DNA of 64,000 nucleotides, from the NCBI GenBank assembly GCA_023511995.1, contig JAIMAL010000011.1, forward strand, positions 1 to 64,000, in the 5' to 3' direction. Both the position numbers and the translations under genes were made by a program. The DNA comes from Burkholderiales bacterium (lineage in GTDB: Bacteria > Pseudomonadota > Gammaproteobacteria > Burkholderiales > Thiobacteraceae). The notes beneath the pieces were generated by a model, which saw only the letters and a program-made list of their open reading frames with translations, made no database searches and was not told where the DNA came from. Of the stretch, positions 45,691-54,816 are shown in pieces. How positions within the stretch are numbered: the stretch's first letter is position 1; each line of letters starts with the position of its first letter.

Positions 45691-47625
45691 TCAGCGGAGC
45701 TCAAGAATCGTTTCGAAAAGCAGGCTGCCGGTCTGGATCACCTTCGCCGCGGCCTGATAGGCCTGCTGGTAGCGGAGCAGATTGGCCGCCTCCTCGTCGA
45801 GATTCACCCCCGAGAGCTCCTGCTGCGCCTGTTTGGTCTGGGTGAGCAGCGCGGCCTGGGCCTTGGCGTTGATCTGGACTTCCTGGGAGCGCGTGCCCAC
45901 CGCGCTCACCATCTGGCTGTAGGCGCCCTGATAGGTGGCGGTGAAGCCGGCAACGAGGTTGCGGATTTGCAGCGCGGCAAGCTCCAGCGCATTGCGGCCG
46001 TCGGCGATGCCGCCCGTGTTGGGGCCGATGGTGAAGGTGTCGCCGGCAGCCGGCGAGCCGTTGATCTGGACGATCCAGCCGTTGTAGCTGATGTTGGCCC
46101 CTGGTGTGTAGGTCAGCCCCGTGGGGTTTCCCGTTCCTGTCCCCGTGACATCGTAGGTGGTGGGACTGGTGAAGGTGATGGTCACCGGCTGGAGCAGGTT
46201 GGGATTGAGGGGCGGCTGGCTGGTGGCATCCACGGTGCCCGGCGTGATGGTGCCGCTGCCCGTGTTGGAAGCGCTTGCCTGGGCTCGAATGGGGGCGGCG
46301 GCGGCGATCCGGTTCACGTCGGTGATGGCAACAGAAACATCCCGCGCGCCATAGCGGGTGGGCAGCACGAGGAAGCTGTCTCCATCATTGGGGGTGCCAC
46401 TCATGGAAAGCACGAGGCCGGGGATGGCGGTGGCCAGCGTACCCGGGGCAACGACGCTGCTCGTGTGGTTGAGCAGATCCTCGACCAGATAGTCATTGGT
46501 GCCGGACCGGTAGGTGAGCCGGTAGCTGCCCGTGGTGAGTGCAGCAGCCCCGGCATTGGTGGTGTCAAGGGTGGCGGTGAGAATGCCGCTCCCCGTGTTG
46601 TTGCTGCTTGCCTTTGCCGTGGGGGAAGTGCTGGCAATGGTGAAGAAATTGCCACCCAGGGCACCCAGCAGGTCCTGCCCCAAGCGATGCTGGTTGTTGA
46701 AGGTCTCGGCAAGCACCAGAGCGACGCGACCCAGGCCGTTCTGCGCCGCCTCCAGCACTTCGCGCCGGAAGGCGAGCAGCCCGCCCAGGCGGCCGCCGGT
46801 GAGGTCGCTTTCATTGAGGGGAATCTGTCCACTGCTGCCCGCTTTGAGCACCACCTCCAGGTTGTCGGCATCGAGGGGCGAGCGGACGGCGGCGAGCTGG
46901 AAGGCCACCTGTCCCACCACCAGGGGCTGGCCGTTGCCGATGAAGACATTGAAGGTGCCGTCGTCCTGTTTCACCACGCTGGCCCGGACCCGCTCGTTCA
47001 ATTCGGCAATGAGCTGGTCCCGTTGATCGAGAAGATCGTTGGGGGGTTGCCGGTTGGTGTTGAGGGCGAGCACGATTTTCTCGTTGATCTGGGCGATCTG
47101 GCTGGCGTAGCTATTGATTTCCGCCGTCACCGCGGCAAGCTGGGTGTTCACCCCCTGGCGGATGCCCTGCAGTCTCTCATCCAGCGCATGGAAGCGGGCG
47201 ACGAGGGCCTCCGCGCTGGAAAGCATGAGCTGGCGCGCCGGCACCGAGGCGGGATCGTTGGCCACGGTATGGACGGCGGTGAAGAACTGCTGCAACGCCG
47301 GCGCGAGCCCCGAGTCGGGGTCGCCGAGGAGGTTGTCCACCTGGCGCACCTGGAAGGAATAGGTGTCGAAAAAGGCGCTCTGGGCCGTGGCCGCCAGCAC
47401 CTGGTTGTCCAGGAACTCGTTGTAGATGCGCTTGACGGTGTCCACCTTCGCCCCCTGGCCCAGCCAGCCGGCGCCGGTGCTGAAGGGAAGAAGGGTGGAC
47501 TGGGTGATCTGTTGCCGGTGAAAGCCCGGGGTGTTCACATTGGCGATGTTGTGCTGGGTGGTCACCAGGCCATATTGGGCCACGTTGAGGGCACGCACGC
47601 CGATATCGATGATGCTGCTGGTCAT
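45691..47625 (-). CDS. flgK: Flagellar hook-associated protein 1 FlgK
   Basis: A 644-residue hook-filament junction protein. The N-terminal rod/hook-type motif ALNVAQYGLVTTQHNIANVNTPGFHRQ and the C-terminal SGVNLDEEAANLLRYQQAYQAAAKV are diagnostic. The centre is a variable surface domain rich in Thr/Gly/Asn. ATG 47625. The leader carries two overlapping hairpins over the ribosome-binding site and a sigma-28-type promoter, so timing of expression may be controlled at two levels. Confidence 0.96.
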   Translation of the reverse strand: MTSSIIDIGVRALNVAQYGLVTTQHNIANVNTPGFHRQQITQSTLLPFSTGAGWLGQGAKVDTVKRIYNEFLDNQVLAATAQSAFFDTYSFQVRQVDNLLGDPDSGLAPALQQFFTAVHTVANDPASVPARQLMLSSAEALVARFHALDERLQGIRQGVNTQLAAVTAEINSYASQIAQINEKIVLALNTNRQPPNDLLDQRDQLIAELNERVRASVVKQDDGTFNVFIGNGQPLVVGQVAFQLAAVRSPLDADNLEVVLKAGSSGQIPLNESDLTGGRLGGLLAFRREVLEAAQNGLGRVALVLAETFNNQHRLGQDLLGALGGNFFTIASTSPTAKASSNNTGSGILTATLDTTNAGAAALTTGSYRLTYRSGTNDYLVEDLLNHTSSVVAPGTLATAIPGLVLSMSGTPNDGDSFLVLPTRYGARDVSVAITDVNRIAAAAPIRAQASASNTGSGTITPGTVDATSQPPLNPNLLQPVTITFTSPTTYDVTGTGTGNPTGLTYTPGANISYNGWIVQINGSPAAGDTFTIGPNTGGIADGRNALELAALQIRNLVAGFTATYQGAYSQMVSAVGTRSQEVQINAKAQAALLTQTKQAQQELSGVNLDEEAANLLRYQQAYQAAAKVIQTGSLLFETILELR

Positions 47626-47627
47626 GA

Positions 47628-47660
47628 CCGGTCTCCCGTCGAGACCGGGCTCTGCCCGGT
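47628..47660 (-). promoter_or_regulatory. Mutually exclusive hairpins in the flgK leader
   Basis: Read on the minus strand, hairpin B pairs ACCGGGC (47660-47654) with GCCCGGT (47650-47644). Hairpin A pairs CCGGTCTC (47648-47641) with GAGACCGG (47635-47628). They share 47644-47648 and cannot form together in full. Hairpin A covers part of the GGGAG ribosome-binding site (47637-47633), right before the ATG at 47625. Hairpin B is transcribed first and would leave the site open. Confidence 0.6.
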
Positions 47661-47673
47661 TTCGACCATTGGG

Positions 47674-47700
47674 TTAACGGCAGGGCGGGGGATTTCTTGA
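47674..47700 (-). promoter_or_regulatory. Sigma-28 (FliA) type promoter of flgKL
   Basis: On the minus strand: TCAAGAAA (47700-47693), 11-base spacer, GCCGTTAA (47681-47674), close to the sigma-28 consensus TAAAGTTT-N11-GCCGATAA. It sits directly after the flgJ stop codon, so flgKL can be a late transcript. Confidence 0.8.
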
Positions 47701-47701
47701 A

Positions 47702-48601
47702 TCACGCCAGGGCCTCCCGGAACAGGCTGCTCGTCATCACCCGCGCAAGCTTCTCTTCATAGGCCGGATCGGTGGCATAGCCCGCCTCCCGCAAGGCCCT
47801 GGCGAAGGTGGCAAAGTCGGCGGCGCCCACGGCGGCCGCGTAGCGGCGGGATTGGGTCAAAAGCCGCGCATAGTCGGCGAAGGCTTCGGCATAGGAGGAG
47901 TAGGCGCGGAAGCGGGCCGTGCGGAGCCTGGGCAGGCCGTTTTCGTATTCCGTGGTGGTGACCTCCACACTGGGACCGGACCAGTCTGCCCCGGCCTTGA
48001 TGCCGAACACATTGTGACTTGCGCGCCCATCGGGCAGCCGTATTTGCCGCTGTCCCCAACCGGATTCCAGCGCCGCCTGGGCGACCAGGAAGGCTGGGGG
48101 AACCCTGACCTGACGCGCTGCGGCCACAGCCGGCTCCCAGACTGCCTCGACGAAGGCCTTTGCCGTCGCCGGGCGCGGCGCGGCTGGAAGGAGGGGAGTG
48201 ATGTCGCTGCCCGGCAACTCACCCTTTACGGGAGGGGCTGGGGGCTGCCGGCGCAGGGGCAATGCCTCCGGTGAGGCCGCAGGCGCATGGGGCGCGCGGG
48301 TTTGGGCCTGCAGCTGGGCGGCGAGTTTATCGGCAAGCCCCAGCCCCTTGCCCGACTGAACGAGGCTGCGGGCAAGCTGCTGATCCGCCAGTTCGCGATA
48401 GAGGCGGGTGGCCTCACTGTCCAGGGGACCGCCCGGGATGCTGGCGCGCATGTTTCTGAGCATGAGCTCGAGAAAAAGGCTTTCGAATTCTCGGGCGATG
48501 TCCTTCAGGCTGGAGGTCTCCTCCACCGTCGCCTTGCGCCGCAGGGCGGTGATCGCCCGCGGGTCGGCGGCAAGCAAAGGGGCATCGGCGAGGGGAAGCA
48601 T
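47702..48601 (-). CDS. flgJ: Flagellar rod-assembly protein/peptidoglycan hydrolase FlgJ
   Basis: A 299-residue two-domain protein: N-terminal rod-cap part (about 1-110, AREFESLFLELMLRNMRAS) and C-terminal glucosaminidase domain (about 155-299) with the catalytic Glu in AQAALESGWGQRQI. It opens a hole in peptidoglycan for the growing rod. Its ATG overlaps the flgI stop by one base (TGATG), so translation is coupled. Confidence 0.95.
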   Translation of the reverse strand: MLPLADAPLLAADPRAITALRRKATVEETSSLKDIAREFESLFLELMLRNMRASIPGGPLDSEATRLYRELADQQLARSLVQSGKGLGLADKLAAQLQAQTRAPHAPAASPEALPLRRQPPAPPVKGELPGSDITPLLPAAPRPATAKAFVEAVWEPAVAAARQVRVPPAFLVAQAALESGWGQRQIRLPDGRASHNVFGIKAGADWSGPSVEVTTTEYENGLPRLRTARFRAYSSYAEAFADYARLLTQSRRYAAAVGAADFATFARALREAGYATDPAYEEKLARVMTSSLFREALA

Positions 48602-49707
48602 CAGATGATCTCCAGTTCGGCGCGCAGGGCACCCGCCGCCTTCATCGCCTGCAGGATGGCGAGCAGGTCCTGGGGGGTGGCCCCCACCGCATTCAAAGCC
48701 TTCACCACTTCGGCGAGATTGACACTGGTGGGGATGGTGACGAGATTGCCTTTTTCCGCTTTCACCTCGATTCTCGCCTGCTCGGTGACCACGGTCTGAC
48801 CGCCGGCCAGGGGCGCGGGCTGACTCACGCGGGGCTCGCTGGTGATGGTCACCGACAAATTGCCATGGGCCACGGCGCAGGTGTCCACCTGCACGGCCTG
48901 ATTCATGACCACCGAGCCGGTGCGGGCGTTGAGCACCACCTTGGCCGGGGCATCGCCGCCGATCACGTTGAGGTTCTCCACCTGGGCGAGGAAGGCCACC
49001 CGGGCACTGGCCTCGCGGGGGGCGCGCACCTGGATGAGGCGCCCGTCCAGGGCTGTCGCCATGCCGGGGCCGAAGGCGTTGTTGATGGATTGCACGACGC
49101 GGTTGGCGGTGGTGAAGTCGGCCTGGTTGAGCTCCAGATGCACCACGTCCCCCTGGCCCAGGGGCGTGGGCACGACGCGTTCCACGGTGGCGCCGGCGGG
49201 AATGCGCCCCGCGCTCAGGTGGTTGACGGTGACACTGCTGCCCGCCGCCGCGGCGCCGGCTCCGCTGACCAGGACATTGCCCTGGGCGATGGCATAGACC
49301 TGCCCGTCGGCACCCTTGAGGGGCGTCATGAGCAGGGTGCCACCGCGCAGGCTTTTCGCATTGCCGAGGGAGGAGACGGTCACGTCGATGGTCTGCCCCG
49401 GCTTGGCAAAGGGCGGCAGGCTCGCCGTGACCATCACCGCGGCGACGTTCTTGAGTTGCAGGCCTCCCGCCACCGAGGGCGGCAGGTTCACGCCGAGCTG
49501 GGTCAGCATGTTGGCGATGCTTTGCACCGTGAACGGCGTCTGGGTGGTCTGGTCGCCGCTGCCGTCCAGCCCCACCACCAGGCCGTAACCGATGAGCTGA
49601 TTGCTGCGCACCCCCTGCACCATGGCCAGATCCTTGATGCGTTCCGCCGCGGCAAGGGCCGGCAAAAAGGTGAGGAGCAGGAGGATGAGGATGCGACGGG
49701 TCGCCAT
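48601..49707 (-). CDS. flgI: Flagellar P-ring protein FlgI
   Basis: A 368-residue periplasmic ring protein. Signal peptide [20 protein letters not shown], then [33 protein letters not shown] and the C-terminal [20 protein letters not shown], all typical. It forms the P-ring bushing around the rod, a structure of Gram-negative flagella. It starts 12 bases after flgH. Confidence 0.96.
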   Translation of the reverse strand: MATRRILILLLLTFLPALAAAERIKDLAMVQGVRSNQLIGYGLVVGLDGSGDQTTQTPFTVQSIANMLTQLGVNLPPSVAGGLQLKNVAAVMVTASLPPFAKPGQTIDVTVSSLGNAKSLRGGTLLMTPLKGADGQVYAIAQGNVLVSGAGAAAAGSSVTVNHLSAGRIPAGATVERVVPTPLGQGDVVHLELNQADFTTANRVVQSINNAFGPGMATALDGRLIQVRAPREASARVAFLAQVENLNVIGGDAPAKVVLNARTGSVVMNQAVQVDTCAVAHGNLSVTITSEPRVSQPAPLAGGQTVVTEQARIEVKAEKGNLVTIPTSVNLAEVVKALNAVGATPQDLLAILQAMKAAGALRAELEII

Positions 49708-49719
49708 GGCATGGCCTCC

Positions 49720-50376
49720 TCAGAAGGGCAGGAAGGTGAGGAAGAAGCGGGCGAGCCAGCCCATGATCTGGGCCTCGTCCACATAGCCGCTGCCCCGGTA
49801 CTCGATGCGGGCATCCGCCACCTGGGTGGAGGAGACGGTGTTGCCGAAGCCAATGGTGGCAGGATCCACCACGCCGGAGAAGCGGATGTATTCCGTGCCC
49901 TGGTTGATGCCCAGTTGTTTCTCCCCGGAGACCAGGAGATTGCCGTTGGGCAGCACCTCGATCACCGTCACCGTGATGGTGCCGGTGAAGGTGTCACTGC
50001 TGTTGCTTTCTCCCTTGCCTTCGAATTTGTGGTTGCCGGAAGTGGACAACTCCATGCCCTGGAAGGACTTGCCGGGCAGACCGAGGATGGTGGGTACACT
50101 GACCGCATTGCTGCTCTGGCGGCTGGCGGAACTATTGCCTTTCTTCGTCGCCGCCGTCTTCTCGTTGATCTGGATGGTGAGGATGTCGCCCACATTGCGT
50201 GCCCGCTTCATCTCGAAGAGGGAAAGCGCCGTATTGGCGGAATAGATGGCGCCATCGGTTCTCTCCGGGGCCGCTGCCGGCGCGGGCCGCGCCGTCATGG
50301 GCTGGTGCACGTTGGTGGGGGGCACGGTGCTGCAGGCGGTGGTCAGAAAGGCGGCGAGGAGAAGCAGGCGTTTCAT
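49720..50376 (-). CDS. flgH: Flagellar L-ring lipoprotein FlgH
   Basis: A 218-residue outer-membrane lipoprotein. The lipobox is LTTAC (Cys15). Family motifs: GAIYSANTALSLFEMKRARN, VGDILTIQINEKTAATK and the C-terminal VSSTQVADARIEYRGSGYVD. It forms the L-ring in the outer membrane together with FlgI. ATG 50376, 9 bases after flgG. Confidence 0.96.
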   Translation of the reverse strand: MKRLLLLAAFLTTACSTVPPTNVHQPMTARPAPAAAPERTDGAIYSANTALSLFEMKRARNVGDILTIQINEKTAATKKGNSSASRQSSNAVSVPTILGLPGKSFQGMELSTSGNHKFEGKGESNSSDTFTGTITVTVIEVLPNGNLLVSGEKQLGINQGTEYIRFSGVVDPATIGFGNTVSSTQVADARIEYRGSGYVDEAQIMGWLARFFLTFLPF

Positions 50377-50385
50377 GGTGTCACC

Positions 50386-51168
50386 TCACAGTTGCGCTAG
50401 GCGCTGCAGCATCTGGTCGGAGGCGGTGATGGCGCGCGAATTGAGTTCGAAGGCCCGCTGCGCCTCGATCATTTTCACCAGTTCCTCCGCCACATTGACG
50501 TTCGAGGTTTCCAGGTAGCCCTGGTTGAGCACGCCCAGCCCGTTGGTGCCGGGCGTGTTGGTGGAGGGCGCGCCGGAGGCGGCGGTTTCCAGATAGAGGT
50601 TTTCCCCCATGCCTTGCAGACCGGCGGGATTGATGAAACTCGCCAGTTGCAGCTGGCCCACCTGCACCGGTGTGGGATTGCCCGCCTGCTGCACGGAAAT
50701 GATGCCGTCAGGGCTCACGGTGATGCTCAAGGTGTTGGCGGGGATGGTGATGGCCGGCGCAACGGTGTAGCCGCTTGCCGTCACCAACTGACCCTGGCTG
50801 TTGATCTGGAAAGACCCATCGCGGGTGTAGGCCGTCGTGCCATCGGGCAGGGTGATCTGGAAAAAGCCGTTGCCGTTGATGGCGAGGTCGAGGGGGTTGC
50901 CCGTCTGGGTGAGGTTGCCCTGGGTGAAGATGCGTTCCGTGGCGATGGGGCGCACCCCGGTACCCAGTTGCAGGCCGGAGGGAATCTCCGACTGCTGGGA
51001 GGATTTCGCCCCGGGCTGGCGCAGGGTCTGGTAGAGCAGGTCCTCGAACACGGCACGGCTGCGCTTGAAGCCGGTGGTGCTGACGTTGGCGAGATTGTTG
51101 GCGACCACGTCGATGTTGAGCTGCTGGGCATCGAGCCCGGTCTTGGCGATCCAGAGGGAACGAATCAT
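50386..51168 (-). CDS. flgG: Flagellar distal rod protein FlgG
   Basis: A 260-residue rod protein. [39 protein letters not shown] and the C-terminal [20 protein letters not shown] are diagnostic. 260 residues is the usual length. It follows flgF by 6 bases. Confidence 0.97.
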   Translation of the reverse strand: MIRSLWIAKTGLDAQQLNIDVVANNLANVSTTGFKRSRAVFEDLLYQTLRQPGAKSSQQSEIPSGLQLGTGVRPIATERIFTQGNLTQTGNPLDLAINGNGFFQITLPDGTTAYTRDGSFQINSQGQLVTASGYTVAPAITIPANTLSITVSPDGIISVQQAGNPTPVQVGQLQLASFINPAGLQGMGENLYLETAASGAPSTNTPGTNGLGVLNQGYLETSNVNVAEELVKMIEAQRAFELNSRAITASDQMLQRLAQL

Positions 51169-51174
51169 GATGCG

Positions 51175-51918
51175 TTATCCATTGAGGTTGAGCAGGGCCG
51201 CGGCCTTGGCGGCATTCTGTTCGGCGTTTTGCAAAAGCTTCATCTGCATGTCGAACTGACGCTGCAGGGAGATGAGGCTCACCAGGATTTCCGCCGGATT
51301 CACGTTGCTGGTCTCCAGCGCCCCCACGTGCAGGAACACCGTGTCATCGGCTGGCGCACGTCCCCCGTTGGCCAACCGGAACAGGCCATCCTCGCCCCGC
51401 ACCAGGTCGCCCTCCGGCGGGTTGACCAGCTTGATGCGTCCCACCTCGGTGAGCTGGTTTTTCTGATTGGTGCCGGGCACCGTCGACAGGGTGCCGTCCT
51501 TGGCGATGGTGAGCTCCGTATCCGGCGGCACGGAAATGGGGCCAGCATCCGAAAGCACATTGAAACCGTCCCGGGTCTGCAGCACGCCATTGGCGGTGAG
51601 CTGCAGGCTGCCATTGCGGGTATAGGCCTCGGAACCATCCGGCGCCTGCACGGCGATCCAGCCGCGGCCATTGATGGCCACATCCAGAGGCCGCCCCGTG
51701 GTCTGGATGACACCGGGCCGGAAATCCGTTCCCACCGTGGCATCCACCGCATAGGTGCGGGTGGGCAGCAACGCGCCCACCACGGGCACGGCGCGGAAGG
51801 CGTCGAGCTGCGCCCGGAAGCCCGGTGTGCTGATATTGGCCAGGTTGTGGCTGTTGGTGGCCTGCTGCGCCAGCACGTTGCGGGCCCCAGTCATGGCGAG
51901 ATAAATGAGGCGGTCCAT
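51175..51918 (-). CDS. flgF: Flagellar proximal rod protein FlgF
   Basis: A 247-residue rod protein. MDRLIYLAMTGARNVLAQQA, NSHNLANISTPGFRAQLDAF and the C-terminal LETSNVNPAEILVSLISLQR are typical. It starts 10 bases after flgE. Confidence 0.95.
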   Translation of the reverse strand: MDRLIYLAMTGARNVLAQQATNSHNLANISTPGFRAQLDAFRAVPVVGALLPTRTYAVDATVGTDFRPGVIQTTGRPLDVAINGRGWIAVQAPDGSEAYTRNGSLQLTANGVLQTRDGFNVLSDAGPISVPPDTELTIAKDGTLSTVPGTNQKNQLTEVGRIKLVNPPEGDLVRGEDGLFRLANGGRAPADDTVFLHVGALETSNVNPAEILVSLISLQRQFDMQMKLLQNAEQNAAKAAALLNLNG

Positions 51919-51928
51919 GGTTCAGCGC

Positions 51929-53161
51929 TTAGCGCAGGTTGACCAGGGTCTGCAGCACGGCGTCCTGGGTCTTGATGGTTTGCGCATTGGCCTGGTACAC
52001 CCGCTGGGCGGTGATCATGGCCACCAGCTCCGCGGTGAGGTCCACCGTCGAATCCTCGGTGGCGGAGGACTGCACCACGCCCAGGCTGCCTGTGCCCGGT
52101 GCCCCCACCAGGGGTTGACCGGAAGCCGCGGTTTCGGCGTAGAGGGTGTTGCCCAGGGGCTGCAGGCCCTGGGGATTGGTGAAGTTGGCCAGCACCACCT
52201 GACCCTGCGGCTTGTTCTGGCCATTGGAATAGCGGGCCTGGATCACGCCTTTGTCATCAATGGCAAAACCGGTCAGGCGTCCCGAGGTGTAGCCATCCTG
52301 GGTGATGGCATTCACCGAGAAGGGACTGCCGAACTGGGTGGAGCCGGTGAAATCCAGAGTGAAATTGAGGGCGGCCGCCCCTGTGCCCAGGGTGCCGGCG
52401 GGGATGGTGATCGCCGTCGGCGTCCAGCCTGTCAGCGCGCCTGCCGTATCAAAGTTGAGCGTGGTGGTGGGTGTGGGGCTGAGCAGGGTGGTGGTGCCCG
52501 CCGGGTTGGTCAGGCTGGTGTAGACCTCCCAGGTATTGCTTGCCGTCTTGCGGAAATAGAAGGTGTAGGTCTGCGCATTGCCCAGGCTGTCGTAGAGGGT
52601 CATGGAGGTGGAGCTGTTGTAGGTGGTGGGGTCCAGATAGTTGAACGGGTTGGTGGGCGGCGTCTGCCGCGAATCCAGATTCACCAGCACATTGGCATTG
52701 GCAGTGGCGGAGGGGGCAATGTCGGCCTGGGAAAGCTGCAGATTCACCAGCGCGCCGGGCAGAATCTGGCCCAGGGAATTGGCGGCGTAACCGGTGAGTT
52801 TCTCCCCGGCGGCGGTGACGATGTAGCCGTCCTTGTCCAACTGGAACTGGCCATTGCGGGTGTAGTAGATGGTGCCCTGCTGATCCACCCGGAAAAAGCC
52901 CTTGCCATTGATGGCGATGTCCAGGGGATTGTTGGTGATGGTGATGTTGCCCTGGGTGAACTGGGTGGCGATGGTGGCCACCTTGGTGCCGATGCCCGCG
53001 GCAAGTCCCGTCGCGCCGGCGAGGGAGGCGGCATAGACATCGGCGAACTGCGCCTGGGAGGCCTTGAAGCCGACGGTGGAGGCGTTGGCTACGTTGTTAC
53101 CGATCACATCCAGGCTCTTGGCCGCGGCATTCAGTCCGGAAAGTCCTTGCTGGAAGCTCAT
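51929..53161 (-). CDS. flgE: Flagellar hook protein FlgE
   Basis: A 410-residue hook subunit. The start SFQQGLSGLNAAAKSLDVIG, the rod/hook motif VIGNNVANASTVGFKASQAQ and the end EDSTVDLTAELVAMITAQRV are typical. The middle is the variable outer hook domain, rich in Thr/Asn/Gly. It follows flgD by 22 bases. Confidence 0.96.
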   Translation of the reverse strand: MSFQQGLSGLNAAAKSLDVIGNNVANASTVGFKASQAQFADVYAASLAGATGLAAGIGTKVATIATQFTQGNITITNNPLDIAINGKGFFRVDQQGTIYYTRNGQFQLDKDGYIVTAAGEKLTGYAANSLGQILPGALVNLQLSQADIAPSATANANVLVNLDSRQTPPTNPFNYLDPTTYNSSTSMTLYDSLGNAQTYTFYFRKTASNTWEVYTSLTNPAGTTTLLSPTPTTTLNFDTAGALTGWTPTAITIPAGTLGTGAAALNFTLDFTGSTQFGSPFSVNAITQDGYTSGRLTGFAIDDKGVIQARYSNGQNKPQGQVVLANFTNPQGLQPLGNTLYAETAASGQPLVGAPGTGSLGVVQSSATEDSTVDLTAELVAMITAQRVYQANAQTIKTQDAVLQTLVNLR

Positions 53162-53183
53162 GGTGTTCTCCTTCTCGGCTCGG

Positions 53184-53840
53184 CTACATGATCTGTTTGA
53201 TCTGGCTCAGGGTCACCGACCCCAGCCCAAGCAAATTGAGTTCCACGTTGTCCCGGTCGAGGCTCACGCTGGTCACCGTGCCGTGACTGAAGCGGGTCGC
53301 GGTCACCGGCTGGCCGTTTTGCGTGGCCTGGATTTCGAAGCGGTAAGTGCCCTCGGCGGCAGCGGTCCCGTCATCACGGAGGCCATCCCACTGGAAGACA
53401 TTCATGCCCGCCGGCTGCGGCCCCAGGTCATTGGCATAGACGAGCTGGCCGTTGCCGTCCTTGATCTGCACCAGGACATGGTCGGCGGGGCCGGCGAGCT
53501 CGAAACCGGCCAGGGCCCTGCCGCCCGTCAGCAAAAGGAGGCTGCCCTCGGTGAGCACCCCGCGGCCAATCATGCCTGCCGCCTGCAGGGACTGGGCGGT
53601 GTTGAAGCTGGCGCTCAGGGATTGCAGAAGCTGGGCGAGCTTGTTGATGCCGGTGACCGTGGAAAGCTGGGCCATCTGCGAGGTGACCTGGGCATTGTCC
53701 AGGGGGTTCAAGGGATCCTGGTTGCGCATCTGGGCAATGAGGAGCTTCAGGAACCGGTCCTCGGTGGCGACCACGGTGTCAGTGGGGCGCACGCTGGAAC
53801 CGGGTGTCGTGGCAGCAAGCGGGTTGATGGCAGTCATCAT
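53184..53840 (-). CDS. flgD: Flagellar hook-assembly protein FlgD
   Basis: A 218-residue hook-cap protein. FLKLLIAQMRNQDPLNPLDN is the family hallmark; the C-terminal part has the tudor/FlgD Ig-like fold (FQWDGLRDDGTAAAEGTYRF). ATG 53840 follows AAAGGA; an upstream GTG at 53852 would include that site in the coding region and is less likely. Confidence 0.94.
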   Translation of the reverse strand: MMTAINPLAATTPGSSVRPTDTVVATEDRFLKLLIAQMRNQDPLNPLDNAQVTSQMAQLSTVTGINKLAQLLQSLSASFNTAQSLQAAGMIGRGVLTEGSLLLLTGGRALAGFELAGPADHVLVQIKDGNGQLVYANDLGPQPAGMNVFQWDGLRDDGTAAAEGTYRFEIQATQNGQPVTATRFSHGTVTSVSLDRDNVELNLLGLGSVTLSQIKQIM

Positions 53841-53848
53841 CCATCCTT

Positions 53849-54262
53849 TCACTGACCCAGGGTCAGCAGCTTGAGCATCATGGTTTTGGCGGTGTTCATG
53901 ACGTCCACGTTGTTCTGGTAGGAGCGGGAGGCGGAAATCATGTTCACCATCTCGTCCACCACGTTGACGTTGGGATAGGTGACATAGCCATCCCGGTCGG
54001 CGGCGGGATGGCGGGGATCATAGACCCGGCGCAGGGGAGAGGGATCTTCCACCACCTCCCGCACCACCACCGCCGCGCCCTGGCTGAGACCCGCACCGCT
54101 TAGGGGGATGGCCTGGAAGACCACCTGTTTGGCCCGGTAGGGGCCGCCATTGGCGCTGGTGGCACTCTCCGCATTGGCCAGGTTGCTTGCCACCACGTTG
54201 AGGCGCTGGGACTGTGCGGTCAGGGCGCTGGCGGCGATGTTGAAGACATTGAAAAGGGACAT
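53849..54262 (-). CDS. flgC: Flagellar basal-body rod protein FlgC
   Basis: A 137-residue proximal rod protein. [40 protein letters not shown] and the C-terminal [20 protein letters not shown] fit the family and its usual length. It starts 9 bases after flgB. Confidence 0.96.
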   Translation of the reverse strand: MSLFNVFNIAASALTAQSQRLNVVASNLANAESATSANGGPYRAKQVVFQAIPLSGAGLSQGAAVVVREVVEDPSPLRRVYDPRHPAADRDGYVTYPNVNVVDEMVNMISASRSYQNNVDVMNTAKTMMLKLLTLGQ

Positions 54263-54271
54263 GGGCGTGCC

Positions 54272-54664
54272 TCACTGGGTGCGCAGGGCGGCCTTGAGGT
54301 GTTGGATTTCCACGTTGAGCAGGCGCACGAGGGCTTCATAGCGCAGGGCGTTTTCCGCAAACTGGGCACGCTCCCGGTCCATGTCCACGGTATTGCCGTC
54401 GATGTTGCCCTGCACGTCGGTGCGATAGAGCACCGCTACGCCAAAGGGCCCGCTGTTGCTTGCCGTAAGATGGCGCGGATGGGTGGTGCGAAGCGCCGAG
54501 CCCGCCAGGGCCTGGTGCAAGGCCTGGCCGAAGTCGATGTCCACCGCCTTGTAATGGGGCGTATCGGCATTGGCGATGTTGGAGGCCAGCAATTGCTGGC
54601 GGTAACTCCGCAGCTTGAGCGCAACCGCATAGTCATCGAATGCGTGTTCCAGTTTGCCGATCAT
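54272..54664 (-). CDS. flgB: Flagellar basal-body rod protein FlgB
   Basis: A 130-residue proximal rod protein, first gene of the flgBCDEFGHIJ operon. FDDYAVALKLRSYRQQLLAS, NIANADTPHYKAVDIDFGQAL and the C-terminal RYEALVRLLNVEIQHLKAAL are typical. ATG 54664 follows GAGGAC. A sigma-54-type promoter lies 36 bases upstream. Confidence 0.96.
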   Translation of the reverse strand: MIGKLEHAFDDYAVALKLRSYRQQLLASNIANADTPHYKAVDIDFGQALHQALAGSALRTTHPRHLTASNSGPFGVAVLYRTDVQGNIDGNTVDMDRERAQFAENALRYEALVRLLNVEIQHLKAALRTQ

Positions 54665-54699
54665 GGCGGTCCTCTTTGTCTCTTGGCTGCGAGAGCACT

Positions 54700-54715
54700 A
54701 GCAGCAAGCGTGCCA
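54700..54715 (-). promoter_or_regulatory. Sigma-54 type promoter of the flgB operon
   Basis: On the minus strand TGGCAC (54715-54710), 5 bases, CTGCT (54704-54700). The GG and GC doublets are 12 bases apart as required for -24/-12 promoters; one base differs from TGGCAC-N5-TTGCW. Class II flagellar operons of polar flagellates commonly use sigma-54 with a FleQ/FlrC-type activator. Confidence 0.72.
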
Positions 54716-54797
54716 GGCGGCGGAGGTCATGGCCGCGGCGGGTTTTCCACTTCTGGATGGGGGTTTGTGGCGGGGCGGAAGAAAAACGGCAAGGGCG

Positions 54798-54816
54798 GCC
54801 GGCAAAGTTTGCCGGC
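54798..54816 (-). terminator. Hairpin directly after the diguanylate cyclase gene
   Basis: GCCGGCAAA and TTTGCCGGC pair perfectly around a single base. The hairpin begins at the base after the stop codon. T residues follow only about 12 bases later (GCCGTTTTTC), so it is a weak terminator or a 3'-end stabiliser. Confidence 0.5.
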
